A stretch of DNA of 64,000 nt from Tyto alba (lineage: Eukaryota > Chordata > Aves > Strigiformes > Tytonidae). The translations under genes were made by a program, and so were the position numbers. This document shows, one piece after another, positions 10,371-23,760 of this stretch; the first letter of the stretch is position 1; each line of letters opens with the position of its first letter. The notes under the pieces were generated by a model. That model did not search any database and was not told where the DNA came from. It worked only from the letters and a program-made list of their open reading frames with translations. The DNA lies in assembly GCF_018691265.1 (NCBI RefSeq), contig NW_024881316.1, positions 21,987,819 to 22,051,818 on the forward strand, given 5' to 3'.

Positions 10371-13300
10371 GAGAGGCGGAGGCAGCCGGCGAGAACCGGT
10401 TCGTGAATGAAGCGGGTGGCGGCGGCGGCGGGGCCGGGCCGGGGAGGGGCGCGGCGCGGCGCGGCGGGGGGCAGAGCGGGACGCGCTGGGGATCACCGCC
10501 AGCGGCCGCGCCGCCCCACGCTGGCTGTCGCTTCGCCGGGAAGCGCCTGGAGCGGCGAGTTCGGGGCTTTTCCCCGCAGCCGCTGGGGCCGGCATCTCCG
10601 CCCCGGGGTGGACGCCCGGCGGGGCTGAGGGAAGGCGGCAAGGGCGGCGCGGGGGGAACGGCGTTCCCTGTGAGGGCGGCCGGGCGCGGGGTGGCGTACC
10701 GCGGCCCTCCGGGCTCGGGAGCGGCGTGCGGAGTCCCGCCGGCGGTGGGGCGGCCGCGGCCCTGCGTGCGTTTTAATTCCTAAAGCCCCTTCGCTGTCGG
10801 GCTGCAAAACCTCTTTTGCGAGCTTAATGCGGACAGGAAGCTCTTAGCGCGTTTTGTCCGCGGATTACCCCGTGCTTTTAAGTCGAGATAAAACCGCGAT
10901 TTCTGGTTTTGCAGGTGAGAGAGCAGCCCAGTAGGCCAGAAGTGGCGTGGGAAGCAGTATGGACTCTCAGCCTTGTGCTCCCTCTCGCTCCTGGCAAACA
11001 CTCGCCCAGGACACGGGCGTCGCTGAGGCATCTCGTGGGTGAGGTGGGGCGGTGGGAGACACGCGTGGTATCGCTGCCGTGGGTAGCTGATCGAGGCGTG
11101 GGAGTCACTCCCCAGGTGGGCACCCACAACCCGGACAGCACCTTCATGTGGGTCAGCGCTAGCTTTATGAAATAACAGCCTAATTTTAGCATCAGCGTCT
11201 GATGCTGCTCTAGTTACATTTCACTAGTTAAGCCTTTCTTCTGCATGTTATTTTATTGTTACTATACAGATTACAAGAGTCTGCAGAATTTGGGTTTGAT
11301 CTAAAAAATCAACCACTCAGTTCTGAATATCAGCAGTTTGTAGTCGCTTGTACAAAAGCACAGCTGGTTTGTGGTTTTGCCCAAATTTTCTATTTTTGTA
11401 TAACCTACAGAAACCATGGTTTGTACAATGGGGGTGTTTGTGATAACCAACAGGTGAGAGAGGTGTTATTCAGAACATGTCGGTATTACCTTTCACTCCA
11501 CCTGGCTTCAGGTGGGTATAAGCTGGGCTCTGACCAGGAGCCATGCCTCTGCTAGGATAATATACTCGGCTTTTCTGACCTATAAATATATCTGGGTTGT
11601 ATTTATTTACATTTACATTTTGTATTTACTGACTGACTTGGGGCAAGCATCTGGTGAACTTGCAGCTTTTTCTACTTCTCCATGTGAAACTCCTTGAACA
11701 TGTGCTCAGAATCCTGTAAAATAAGAAGATAGTCCCAAGGTTAATGGCTGCTTGGAATATTGGTGGTGGTTACAATGTTAGGAAGATTTGGGGGAAAAAA
11801 GTGAAAAAGGCAACACAGCTTCTCTCTGTCATCAGTAAATCTTGAGGAATTTGCTCTGGCTAGAGTTATGAGACAGATTAAACAGCTCTCTACCTGCTTT
11901 AATCCATGCTTTTTTTGTTGTTTTTTTTCTTTTTCCTCCAACAATGCAACCTTTTGTTTACTGTTACATTGCCCATTAAACTGATCAGGATTTTGGCATC
12001 AAATTACTTTCTGCTGCTACATCCTTTCAGTACTGTAGCACAGTAGTTTACACTGGAAAGAAGAGTCACTGGCTGTTTCTTTGAAATTATATACCCTAAG
12101 AAGGAAGGATTTAGCTCAGAACAGAAAGCTTTTAGTTTAAAAACATGAGGGAGGAGTTGATGAAAGAACGCCTATGTCATTTCAGCTATTTAATACTCAT
12201 TTTTATTATGATATTCCTTATCTGGACTATATGTCATACTATGTGGCACTTAAGATGCAGTTCCAGTGTTTTATGCTCTGAGATGATGAGAGATACTTGG
12301 AGTGTTAGAGAGAAGTAGGTTACAATAAAGTAGTCCGCTACTTCATATAACATAAAACAGAGTCAGAGGTATTTATAGAAGAGGGAAGTGGATAGTTAAA
12401 AGGTGCCAACTAGTGAACTGATGAAACAAAGTAGTTTGAGGAGGCAGAAAGTAACAGAAAGAGACAAGACTCCTGAAGAACTTTAGGAAAAAAGTAAATG
12501 CTTCTAAAGAGAAATCTGTGGGGTGAATTCAGAAAAGACTGATATTATCAGTTCGAGAAGCAAAGATGTGATCATCACCATTGTTGTGGTATTAAGAAGA
12601 TTAATATGACTTGTATGATAAGAGGCTATAATCGGACAAAGTTTTGAAGCAGTGTCAGTCAAAAATAAAATTTGGGCATAGCCTGAATGTCCAACCCTTA
12701 CCTAGTTGACTATTACAATTTTTTTTAAAAGTTTTAATAGGAAGCTGTGCAATAAACCAGTCAATTTAAAGAATACAGAAGTTTCAAAAATCAAAATAGT
12801 AAGTTATACCATATGATTACTTTCTTTTGTATTATAAAGCTTCCTGTTTTGTAATGTCTGATAATTTGATGTTGCCTTATTCTCTTAAGTACAATAATGA
12901 AAAAAAAATCCTATTCACTTTATGTAAAAGCGTATATACTTTATATTCTTTGTTAGCCATTTTTGTCAAGAAGGGGAATCCGAATATAATTACAAAGCAT
13001 TTTTTTTACTTCTCATCATCTTTGTCGAACTTCCTGTACTTAGAAAAAATCCATTATATTATTTTTTTGACCAGAACAGGAAGTAGTCTTCAACATGCAG
13101 TCACACAGTGTTCATGCGTCACTTTGAAGTAGTTTATATTAATTTATTGCTAGTATATTTGTTCTGGTTTGAGAATGCTGCTTCTATGGGATTTGTTAAA
13201 GTACTCTTATGTTTGACATATGTATCTTTATTATCAACTAATATAAATATTACTGGAAGACTAAATAAAAATACCAATTCTTAACGTGCTTGTCTTTTGC

Positions 13301-15414
13301 AGATGCTTAGCTTCCTTTGTCCCTCTAGACAGAAGTCAGTTGTCCCTGACATTTATGTAGGTCTTCTGTATCATAACACGAGGGTAAAAAATCCCAAGCA
13401 ATAGTATACTGGAGAGAAAGATCAGAATCTGAATTTGTTTCAGTATCAGGTGAATGTAGTTTCACTGTGTTTATGTGGACTAATCCTATTTTAAATTTGC
13501 ATGGAATCAGGGGGATTTTATATAGCTATTGGTGTCATCCTGTCTGTTACTAGTCTATCTGTATGGAATTAACTTACACACTTGAGGGCTTGCTGGTTAG
13601 ATCTTTGATTTGCTGTTATTAACTGTAGCTTTTTGTGGTGCAATTTCTGAAGACTGTATTTATGCCCATGTTATGCCAGGGTTTAAAAAGGTGAAATGAC
13701 TATGACAGGGTTAGACTGTCATCTAATAGAAAACTCATACAAGACTAAACCAAAAAATAATTAAAAGATAAGAATGTAATTAATGTAAATCAATGTAGTT
13801 CTAGGGAAAATAGCTATTGTAAAGAAAGCTGACTTAATGCTTTGATGAGATTACAAGGTTGGCATAAAAGTAACAACATAGCTGTAACACTAAATGTTCG
13901 TGTTTTCAAACAGGTTTATCAAAGGAGTGTAATCAAAGATCACTGAACAAAACAAGTGTGACTGATCCAGAGGCTGATGAATGCCAAGTAGCAATGATGT
14001 TGACATAGTTCTGCAGAGTAATCTAGATTGTTTAATAACTTGTGTTCACTCAAAAATGTGATATAGTACAGACACTTGCAAAGTCATACAGCTAGCACCA
14101 GGAACACAAGATTTGTAAGTTTTTAAGAATGCTTCTGTCACTCTAAAAAGAGGCCAGGGATTATAATTGACAAGGAGGTCAATATGAACTCCCAGGGCAG
14201 TGCTGTGGTAACAGTAAAGATGATCCTTACATGATCCTTAGATACATAACAGGAAATTGTGAGAAGGAGTAGAGGGATTTTTATTTTTAAATAGCATCAA
14301 TACTAACTATTGAAATACCCTGTGCAGTTTTATTGACAACAGACCTCTCAAGTTACCTTATTTTCTGATATAAAAAAAGCCCTAAGGTCTCTGGAGCCTG
14401 TGTAGCATTTTTCACATGCCATATTACCTAACTCCTTCCTTTACACTTAGCATTCCTACTCTTAGTGCTTTTCTCTTTCCTCTTCAGATTAGGTTCAGTG
14501 CCTTGATATCTTTCAGATTCTGTGATCTTTTGGTTTTCTGATGAACAGAGTAGTGGAGTGGAAGAGATTGCTATATGAGGTTAATTGTTTCTGTAAAATT
14601 TGTGTTTGAGATGTGATAGATCCAGAGCCGTGTCGTAGAAGAGAGAGTGACATTGGTGAGAATGCAAAGCTGCAAAAAATATTCAAATGCTAGAAACAGT
14701 GAGACATGTAAAGGACTCTCCCTATTTAACTCAAAAAGTAGATTCAGTGGTATCATACAAGAAGAAAATATAGGCTTCTAAAGGTTTCTTAATTTGAGGA
14801 GTAAGGTGGAATGGATGATAAAAGTCTGACAAATTCACATGCTGTGGCATGTATATAAGTTACTGGCTTCAGTACAGGAATCACTGGGTGAAATTTCATA
14901 CACTGAGGCAAAGAAGATCATAAACTGCAAAATACAGGTTTTCACATCGAGGTAAGAATTTAATGCAAAAAGAATGCTTTTAACAGAAGATCCTTTATTC
15001 GAGCATGTTAGCTAGTTCAAACTCCTCATGGTGTTTATATTGCAATGGAAGTGTATAATTTCTTAAATTTTGTGTTACCTGGAAATTCTGCTTTTATTAT
15101 ATCTAAAATTCACTAATACTTACAATTTAACTGAGCGCTTCTTTATATTTTTCCACTGATTATAATTTCTTTGTGTATATGAAATTCTTCTAAATGAGTT
15201 TCTTGCTCTTGTCTACTTTTGCTATGTCAGCTTCATTTCTGTGGCTTAGTCTCATTTATTCCCCCCTCTAGCATATTTTCCTCCATTGTTTGATGGATGT
15301 CTTCATTCAAAATCTGTTTTCAAACTGCTTACTTTTTGTTCATTCCTTTAAAAAGTCTCATGATTGTTAAACATTAGTTAATTTTGCTCCCATGTCCAAG
15401 TTTTGCTCAGCGTT

Positions 15415-15580
15415 TCAGTCTGGAAGCCTGTTCTATTTCCACGGCCTGGGCCCGTGTGGTTGCAGCGTACATCCGAGCCCAGTACTGCTGGCATACAGCG
15501 CCGAAGGAACGCTGTTCTAGCAGGAGGTTGATGGAACAGACCTGTGCTATATGCTAGAGGGGGGAGCCTTTCTGCCATGG
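15415..15580. other. Isolated GC-rich, CpG-containing patch of unknown nature
   Basis: About 165 bp with several CpGs and clearly higher GC than its AT-rich neighbours. It is open on the minus strand over about 66 codons (15378-15578) without a protein family I recognise. It could be a repeat remnant, a conserved element or a small non-coding exon. Confidence 0.35.
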
Positions 15581-17128
15581 AAATTTCTGTGCTGATGTGC
15601 TGGAGATATATTTGATGTATTTATGGTTTTGATGGGAATGAAGTGGTTGAAGAGTGGTGCAGAATTAAGCTTATTGTAGGAAATTTACATGTGTTGCTCT
15701 AGCACGTTATCAAAACTGAAAGACTTTACAATGGATTCTTCATATTTGTTTGGTTTCTTTGGCCATGCATATTTATAAAAAATACTCTGAGTTAATTATG
15801 AGGATTTACCACAGACCTTTTCACCCATTAATGTAAATGGGCACTTCATATACAAGGTATGGTATGCTAAAGGTTTTTGATATGGTGTCATGATCTTAGG
15901 CTAGATCTTGTCTATATGCTATAGTGATAATGAGAGTTGTTTTCCATTTTCAGCTCCTAAAACTGCTTCTGATTCTGGAAGAGAAGGTCATTTCAGTTTC
16001 TTTCTGGAACTTTGATAATACGCCTTGGCCATGGACTGGTTAGAGGGAGTAGAGAAATACTGCTGATACTTCACAAATACAACCAAATAACGCGAAGCCC
16101 TCTTTCACTTGTTCATTGGGAAAATTCAGTGAATTCCTCATGTTGCTTCTGTCTGTTCAGTGAAAGAATTGTCTCTGTAATGGACTTAATGCCCAGTACA
16201 TGCTAAAACTTTGGAGATGTGCTAGAGAAAGATTTTTCATGACTGAAGAAGTCATGATCTTTTATAGGCACATGCTGTAATTGTCACTCAGCAGGTTTAA
16301 CACTCACAGTTGGTACTTAAGCAACATATAATCCAAGTAGATGCTATTTAAGTATTACAGGAGTAATCCTAAAGATGAATAGTTTTAAAAAGAAGTTGCA
16401 CAATATTGCTCACAAGTAAGTTTTCTGTTGTTATGCACTTGTACAACATGTCTACTTATTTATTCCTGTTGAAGTAGATTAACGCTATACATTAGGAAAG
16501 CTGGACCTTTTTGATTTCATTTGAGTTAGATTTTCTGCAAACACTCTTTCTGCAACCTGTTTGAGTGACAGCCTGGGAATGTCTTCTCAAGACACTTTAG
16601 GAGGTGAATCAGAGCCTAGCCATAGGGATGACAAACAGAGCCTTTGGCACTAGTAGTGCTTTGCGTATTTGCTGTGACTGTCTATGTAGGAAATTGTGGT
16701 GTAAAGATCCCATACAGCTGCTGTTACAAAACTGCAATCTAATTATGGTTTTTTTTTGTTGTTGTTGTTACTGTAATTCAAAAATGCTACCTATGAAGAC
16801 TGCTAAACTGGAACTTTAATAATATCTTTGACATTTTAATGGCAATTACAAGAGCATACAGCAATTACAAGGACTCATAACTATTCCCTTTTGAATAGTT
16901 TTTTTGGGTTGAGTATGAAAATTCATTTATGTTTTTGGTCTAAAATGTTAACCACAGATTTTATTGCCTTGTGCTGTTAGTGCTGCAGCCAGAACTAAAC
17001 AGTGATCTCTGCTCAGTCTGTTCAGATTACTACATCTGTCAGTCACTCACTGACTGTTCAGCATCCTTTCCACACTGCTCCTGATTTTTTCCCATCCATT
17101 GCTGGGGAGGTACGTTCATTTATTTTTC

Positions 17129-17150
17129 GGGGGGGGGGGGGGGGGGGGGG
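17129..17150 (+). repeat. Homopolymer run of 22 G
   Basis: Uninterrupted G from 17129 to 17150, isolated in AT-rich sequence and preceded by a T-rich stretch. Length at such runs is error-prone in assemblies. Confidence 0.95.
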
Positions 17151-20100
17151 ATGGATTTTGTGCAGCAAAATGTCAACAAAATGAGACAGGAAAACTTCAC
17201 AGGTCCACTTGTATAACTCGCTATATTATTCTGTCAACTGATATACTGTACTGTCACTAGACTCAAAGTTTGTCTTGTCATTTAGTATTGAAATTTCATT
17301 ATTAAAAATTGTTGTATTTGATTTTAATTCTGAGATTTTAATTAAAAATTGAAAGCTAGAAGCCAAAGCTGGTAACAGAAGGTCTGTTGCAGTTCTATTC
17401 CATGCTCAAATACAAGGTTATACCACTAAATGGCAATTAAAATTATTATACAGGAAGGAAATATAGAATATGTCATAGAAAATATAAATTATTATAGGTT
17501 CTTGTTAGGCATGCATGTCCTTTTGTTGCTTCTATACTTAGTGAACATTCCTCTTTTGTGTAGTATCATAATTGTCAGTGTATTAGAAAAGATATACCTA
17601 TATTCAGCTTAACGGGAAAACCAAATAACTTGGAAACAAAATATGCGTATTCTTAAGATCCAAAGCCCACAAACACACAGAGAATAACTAGTACTACTTT
17701 AAGTGAAGAAAATAATGTGTATTTAAAAATCAAGGTATAAGCTGTAAGCCAAGATAGGGAAAATAATAATTTTCTGTACTTCCTAAGAAAAAAAAAAAAA
17801 AAAATCAGCAGTTTTTCTATTCGGTTTTAAACAAGAAAGCATCTGAGAACTATCAGCCTCTGTGATCTGGCACTGAGATTATTTTGGATCTCTAATTTCC
17901 TTTGCATTTTGCTTGAGTAAACCGGTTCAGCAAATTGAAAATATGCTAAGTCTTTGTTATAAAAAAGGATTTTCGTTTGGTCTTGCAACAGGTAGAGTGT
18001 GTCAGGCTATCAATAAGCATGCACTTATTGCAACACTGGCATTCAAATGGTGTTGTAGATTTTATGTTATTTTACTTTCAGTCTTCCAGATGAACTCTGC
18101 ACCAGCCTTTGCTATGTGCGTAATTAAACTGTCTTTTCCCAGGTTGCAGAGTCAGAATATTACTTTGGACAGCAGTAATGTAACACTGTTGTTAAAAATA
18201 ATACATACCAAAGTAATAGTAGGGACCTCTACACCGTTGAGAATATGATGACTGGATACATTGTAGTTTGCTTGTGCAAGTTTCTTTATGCAGAAAGGCT
18301 TCCTTTGTACCCCTAGTGCCAAGCACCTTTTTCAATTTTTCAAACTGGTAGTTCTGAACCTGCCATCAAGCCCAAAATCAGGGAGTGTAATGTTGATGCA
18401 GTTGGTATGTTCATCTGTCTTCTCAACATTGCAAGCTGTAGACATATACTTCTCAGCAATAATCCTTTTTTCTGAAGCTAGCTATTACTTCAACATGCTT
18501 CTGATGCCAAGTGGGTAACTTTTTTTTCACAATGGGTGTTAGCGTTTTCACACCAAGAAGAGTGGGACACATTTGTTTCTACATCTGTTTAGATGCAAAA
18601 TCCTGGAGCCACTGCAACTATTCCCTATCTGTTTAAATGTTCCCATTGTAGAATTGCACAGTTCCTGCCTGAGACAGTAGTCTATACTTGGGGATAGAGT
18701 AACAGTTGCAGCAGTTTCCATGGCCATTCAGTTCATCATGAAAATATTATGGTAGTAATTTCTCTGATTTTCAGCTTCTTGTTGCATTCCAGTGTTGTCC
18801 AAAAGGGATGGAGCATCACATGGATGCCACCAAAATAACATAAACACTTAGAATTGGGGGCAGCATGTTTAATGTCTCTGTGATGCAAAGGGAGAATAGT
18901 AAGCATTGTAGGGGCCAGAAGTACCCCACGTGTGTGGGTGGCAAGCTAAAATAACTACTGTCCTTAGAGCCACAAAGGAAAAAATAACCTGTTTGCTTTG
19001 TTCTTAGAGACACACCACTCACAAGGACTCTAGGTAAACTGGGATATACCATCATAACCACTGGAGCAATCAAGCGCACCAGTGAGTATTCAGGATATAG
19101 TTGGTTTATAGAATTGTAGATAAGAGGTAGTTTGGTGTAAGGTTGCCTGAGCAGAAGTGAAAATACTCTTGTGGGCATACGCACTGTGGATAATCATACA
19201 TAGTGTGAAACTCATGTCCTGGAAGCTGGCCTTTGGAAAGGAGGAAAAAGGAGGAGAAAGGTATGGAGCTAAGTGCTAAGTCTTACTAAATAGGTCACAA
19301 CAAGTAACTCAGAAAGTCTTAACAATATTTGCAAAGATAGAAAAGGGTGAAATAGCTCCTTGAGATGCCAATAGAGCCAGTATTTCCTGCAGACTCTCCC
19401 TCAGACACTTTTGAAAGATTTCAGTACACCAAAAGAAACTCAATGCACTGTCTTCCTAGTCAGTAGAAGAAAAATCTTAGGATACATACAAAATGAATGT
19501 AAAACTGATTTTTTTTTTTCTGCAGTATTTTAGAATAACTAAAGAAGCTTAGAAGCAGATTCTTATGTTTTCACTACACAAAGTATACTTTTTAAAGAAA
19601 CCAGATTCTGAAATTCACTGACATCTTCCTTGTAGCTTGTAATTTTATTAGAAATTCCAGTTTTTAAATAAACTCCATTGTAGAAAATACCATAAAATTC
19701 CAAAACTTCTGATATCTAGACATCAAGATACATTTCAAGATTTAATTTTATTTAATCATTTAGAAGCAAGCAAGAAACAGCCTAGAGACATTTTCAAAAG
19801 TCTGGGCAATATGATAAGAGAACTTTGCAGACACCATTTCTAAGAACTAACACTACAAACTTTGGAGAGGACCTCTGAAAATGAGCACGTTATGCTGCTC
19901 AGCAAATGCAAATAAAAGCCTGAAAACCTCTGCTGTCTAACTGTTTGGCTCATAGGTCAGCTCTGTGAACCACAAATTTTCTGAAGCCTCTCAACCCGTT
20001 CGTGATTCGGTAAGTCTGGACTTGAATAAAGCTTTCAGAACCAAGCACTGTACAAGATATAAGCTACCAAACTCTCTCTGATTTGAGTAAAATACAATGA

Positions 20101-22104
20101 AAGGTAATGCAGGAATCAACTTTTTTTGAAGGTACTATTGTGAATACAACTGGCCATAAATACTTTTCCACTGCTTATATTTTAGGGCTTCTTTACTATG
20201 CTGTTTTCCATTTTTATGTACTTTTGCTATCCTTATTTAGGAAAGAACAATACCCTATTTTAGTCTTCTTTCAGCCTGAAGCTATTTTATTATTCAGGCA
20301 CATTTTTACATATGAAACTAATTTTGGAAACAATTAAATATGACTACATCTCTGATTAAGAGCTGATCAAAAGGTAAGTTTTGCCTTTGGAAGTTGGCCT
20401 TTAGTTTCAAAGATTAATTTTCAAAAGCATCTAAATTATCTCCAGCATAAGTTACATTTTCCAAGGCAGTAGTCACCTGTGGATGCCCAGCTTTAGATGG
20501 TTCCTGCATAAGGCAATTCATACCCATGATTAGATGTTATGGATTCCTGTTGAAAGCATGAGAAGGACTAGGAGACTTAGAATGGAATCGGTAGGAGTCA
20601 GCACAGCTCACTGGGAGATACAGCAGATAACAAATGTGGGGGAGAGGAATAAAATAACTCACAGGTCTTGGGGGACGAAGCTGACTTTCTTCAGACAGGC
20701 TGCAATTAAAGGAAGAAAATAGGCAAACATGAGGGTGGAAGTTCTTGAACATAACCATGAAACTAGTATTTTTTAAAAGTAAAACATTTTTAAAAAGTAC
20801 TATGACTTCTAAGAAAACTTACTAAAAATGCTAATTAGTTAAGAAAAAGGAAGAAGCATCAGTACAGCCTGCAGGTAAAGAAAATTATCAGCAGAGTAAA
20901 TGGCTACTCCAGTCGATTTGGAACTACATTTCAGCCTGTGCAGCACTGTCAGGATAGTACTACTTGAAACAAATGTTTTCATTTATCTCCTTATGGATCA
21001 TGGTCATGAACATAAAAAAAAAAAGGGTTCCTACCTATAATTTTCTCATTCAAACACTGCCTCACTCAAATCCACTAATTCTCTAGAAACTAAAGCAGCA
21101 TGCATTCTTCATCTTACAGTTATGTAAGATCTTAACTACTTTTGTGTACTGCTTTCTGTATTTGCAGTACAAGTTCTTTATGTTTTAGGATTTTCACTTA
21201 CCTGTGTTTGACAACCCTTCCTTCTGCTTCCTTCTGCTTTTTCTCTGCTGACATTATAGGGACCAATGAACAATATTGTTTTCTTCATCTTATTTATGAC
21301 AAGACTGTGTATTTATTTTTATTTTATTCTTGTGATCTCGGTCCTGTATCTTATGCACCAGGCTACCTCAATCTTCTTTAGAACGTTCTGCAAGGACTGC
21401 AGTTTTCAATCTCTGAAGCAGAGGTGAAAATTTGTTACTTTATTTCCCTCTGCTGAATGGTTTAGGAACACAGTTTTATGTTTAGTTTTAGGGATTAGTT
21501 GGTTTTCCTCTCCCTTATGCACCATATTTGTCCTATACTGTCTTTATCAAGTTCTCCTGACCTTCGCTGTCCATTCCTGCCTACATATTTGTATGCTTTC
21601 CTTATGTTCTGTCTTCTGCCATGTTATTATATGGCAAAATTGGTGTAAAATGTTCTCTTCGAAGTAACTGTCATTGCTTTAAGAGAGTGAATTACAAGAA
21701 ATGTCATTAATCTGGTGTTGCATTATATAAGATATAATGTAAAATGGGAAACAAAGTGAAATATGGAAAACTCTAATTAGAGGACTGACTTGTAATGCAG
21801 CAAATTTATGAATTGTTATTCACACAAATTCAGACATTTAACTCAAGCTAAATCAGAATCATTTCCCTTCAAGTAGAAAAATAGACACCTAACTTTGGGC
21901 TGCACCACATGTAGAAATCTACTGTAGTAGTATACATCCCACGTAAATTTTGCCACCACGGGTTAAGTTTCAAATGTGAGTGGTCTAGGCTTCCTCTATA
22001 ATTCATATATAGAGAGAAGTCCTTCTAGACAGTAATTAATCCTGTTGTGAAATAAGTGTTTAAGATGGGATAAATTGCTTTTCAGCAGTATTTCTCTTGA
22101 CTTT

Positions 22105-23210
22105 TGTCATGGTTTGACCCCAGAGGGCAACTGAGCACTACCCTGCCTCTCACTCACCCCTTTCACCTCAGGAATGGAAAAGAGGAAGTAAAGCAAAAGG
22201 CTCAGGAATCAAGATAAGGATAGGGAGGGATGACTCACCCGTTACATCACAGGCAATAGACAGACTTGATGGGGAAGAAAGAGAACATCAATTTAATTCA
22301 GACACTTAACAGATGGAGTGGGACAGTGAGAAGCATTACCACATTCAAAAAACACCTTCCCCCCACGCCTCCCTTCTTCCCAGGCTCAGATCTGCTCCCA
22401 GTTTCTCTACCTCTTCCCCACCAGCAGCTCAGGGGGCACAGAATGTAGGGGTGCGGTCAGTCCTGCTGCTCCTTCCTCCTCAGGAGGAGGACTTCTTTCA
22501 TTCCCCTGCTCCAGCCTGGAGTCCCTCTCATGGGAGACAGTCCTCCATGAACTTTCACCAACATGAGTCCTTCCCACGGGCTGCGGTGTTTCCCAAGCTG
22601 CTCCAGCATGGGTCCCTCACACATGTTGCAGTCCTCCCAGTGCCGAACTACAACAGTGGGGACTTCTTCCTGCAGAGTCCTAGCCTTCTGTGGGTGCAGA
22701 CACCTGTCTCAATACTGGGTCCTCCACAGGCTGCAGGTGGCCATCTGCTCCACCACGGACCTCTGTGGGCTGCAGTGGGACAGCCTGCCCTCTCACCATG
22801 AGCTGCAGGGGAGTCTCTGCTCCAGAGCATCTCCCTCCCTTCCTCCTCCTTACCTCAGTGTTTGCATAGGTGTCTCCTTTGACACCCACCCCACCCCACC
22901 CCACCCCACCCCACCCCACCCCACCCCCACCCCCACCCCCACCCCCACCCCCACCCCCACCCCCACCCCCACCCCCACCCCCACCCCCACCCCCACCCCA
23001 CCCCCACCCCCCCCCTCACAACACCAACTCCTCCTCCCAGGTTCTCCTTAAATACCTTATCACAGAGGTGCAGCTACTGTTGCTAATTGGCTCAGCCTTG
23101 GTGGGTCTGACTTGGAGCCAGGGGAGCATTGAGAAGCTTCTCACAGGGGCCACTGCTATAGCCTCCTCCCCCTCTACCAAAAACCCCGCCACACACACAA
23201 ACCCAGCACA
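22105..23210 (-). mobile_element. Solo LTR of an endogenous retrovirus (copy A)
   Basis: The minus-strand sense copy runs from TGTGCTGGGTTT (from 23210) to AAACCATGACA (ending 22105), about 1.1 kb. It matches copy B at 28.2 kb: both have a GATAA-n-GTATTTAAG TATA-type block (here 23061-23047), an AGCAGAGAC-CCCCTG block and a GGTGGAGCAGA block. A CCAAT lies upstream of the TATA-type block in sense orientation. No internal retroviral gene adjoins it, so it is a solo LTR. I see no clear target-site duplication. A large C5A array (22884-23015) is embedded in it. Endogenous and non-coding. Confidence 0.82.
22884..23015. repeat. (CCCCA)n then (CCCCCA)n array, G-rich on minus strand
   Basis: About eight 5-bp CCCCA units change to about thirteen 6-bp CCCCCA units and end in a C run. 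The minus strand is GGGGGT repeats, which can form stacked G-quadruplexes. It lies inside LTR copy A about 30 bp downstream of the TATA-type motif, and copy B lacks it. Proline-rich and glycine/valine-rich open frames across it are artefacts. Confidence 0.95.
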
Positions 23211-23337
23211 ACTGTAGAGAAAGAATGAACAATTAGAGTAACCACCTATATTTCAAACTGGTCACACAAGATAACATTAATCCTGTTCCCCATGAGCAAG
23301 TTAAGGTGGATGGTTATATAAACTCCCTGAAAGTTTG
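23211..23337. other. Short spacer between LTR copy A and CR1
   Basis: About 127 bp of unremarkable sequence. Confidence 0.6.
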
Positions 23338-23760
23338 ACGGACTCACAGAGTACTTCAGGTTAGAACGGACTTCTGGAGGTCATCTTGCTCAAGCAGGGC
23401 TACATAGAATCGGTTGCCCAGATCCATGTCCAGATGGATTTTAAATATCTCCAAGGATGAAGACTTAACAATCTATCTGGGCAACTTGTGCCAGTGCTCA
23501 GTCACCCTCACAATCAAAAAAAGTTTCCTGATGTTCAGATGGCACCTCCTGTGTTTCAGTGTGTGCCCATTGCCTCTGGTTATCTCATTTGGCACCACTG
23601 AAAAGAGCTTGGCCCCATTTTCTTTACGCCCTCCTTTCAAGTATTTATGTACATTGATGAGATCTGCTGGAGCCTTCTCTTATCCAGGCTAAGCAGTCCC
23701 AGCTCTCTCAGCCTGTCCTCAGATGACAGATGCTCCAGTCGCTGAACTCTCATTTGGATC
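23338..23760 (-). mobile_element. CR1 LINE, 3' UTR and end of ORF2 region, truncated
   Basis: The plus strand carries the reverse complement of the CR1 3' region: a damaged terminus (CTCACAGAGTACTTCAGG), then GGAGGTCATCTTG, CAGTGCTCAGTCACCCTCAC, GATGTTCAGATGG, TGCCCATTGCCTCT and CAGTCCCAGCTCTCTCAGCC. The match fades near 23760, the 5' truncation. Moderately diverged and not coding. Confidence 0.93.

Larger units (their letters stand above)
9000..10790. promoter_or_regulatory. CpG island at the PTP4A1 5' end
   Basis: About 1.8 kb of very GC-rich, CpG-dense DNA with sharp edges against AT-rich flanks. It contains many GC boxes, GAGGC direct repeats near 9654-9673 and a YY1-type AAGATGGC on the minus strand at 9388-9381. 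No TATA box is evident near the presumed start, which fits a broadly expressed CpG-island promoter. The long open frames here on all strands result from the absence of AT-rich stop codons. Confidence 0.93.
10791..22104. other. Intergenic, AT-rich, no gene seen
   Basis: No coding exon with family resemblance on either strand. Open frames just right of the island (for example 10909-11175) are extensions of GC-rich sequence. Noted inside: a CpG-bearing patch at 15.4 kb, a G22 run at 17.1 kb and scattered A/T runs. A non-coding transcript diverging from the island is possible but unsupported. Confidence 0.6.

Noticed and set aside
10909..11175. Plus-strand frame preceded by a TTTTGCAG acceptor-like site and followed by several GTGAG donor-like sites
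   Set aside because: Could be part of a divergent non-coding transcript, but nothing protein-like is seen and such sites are frequent by chance.
22563..23051. 162-codon plus-strand frame with a Pro-Thr repeat tail
   Set aside because: It runs antisense through LTR copy A and the C5A array; the repeat makes it artefactually long.
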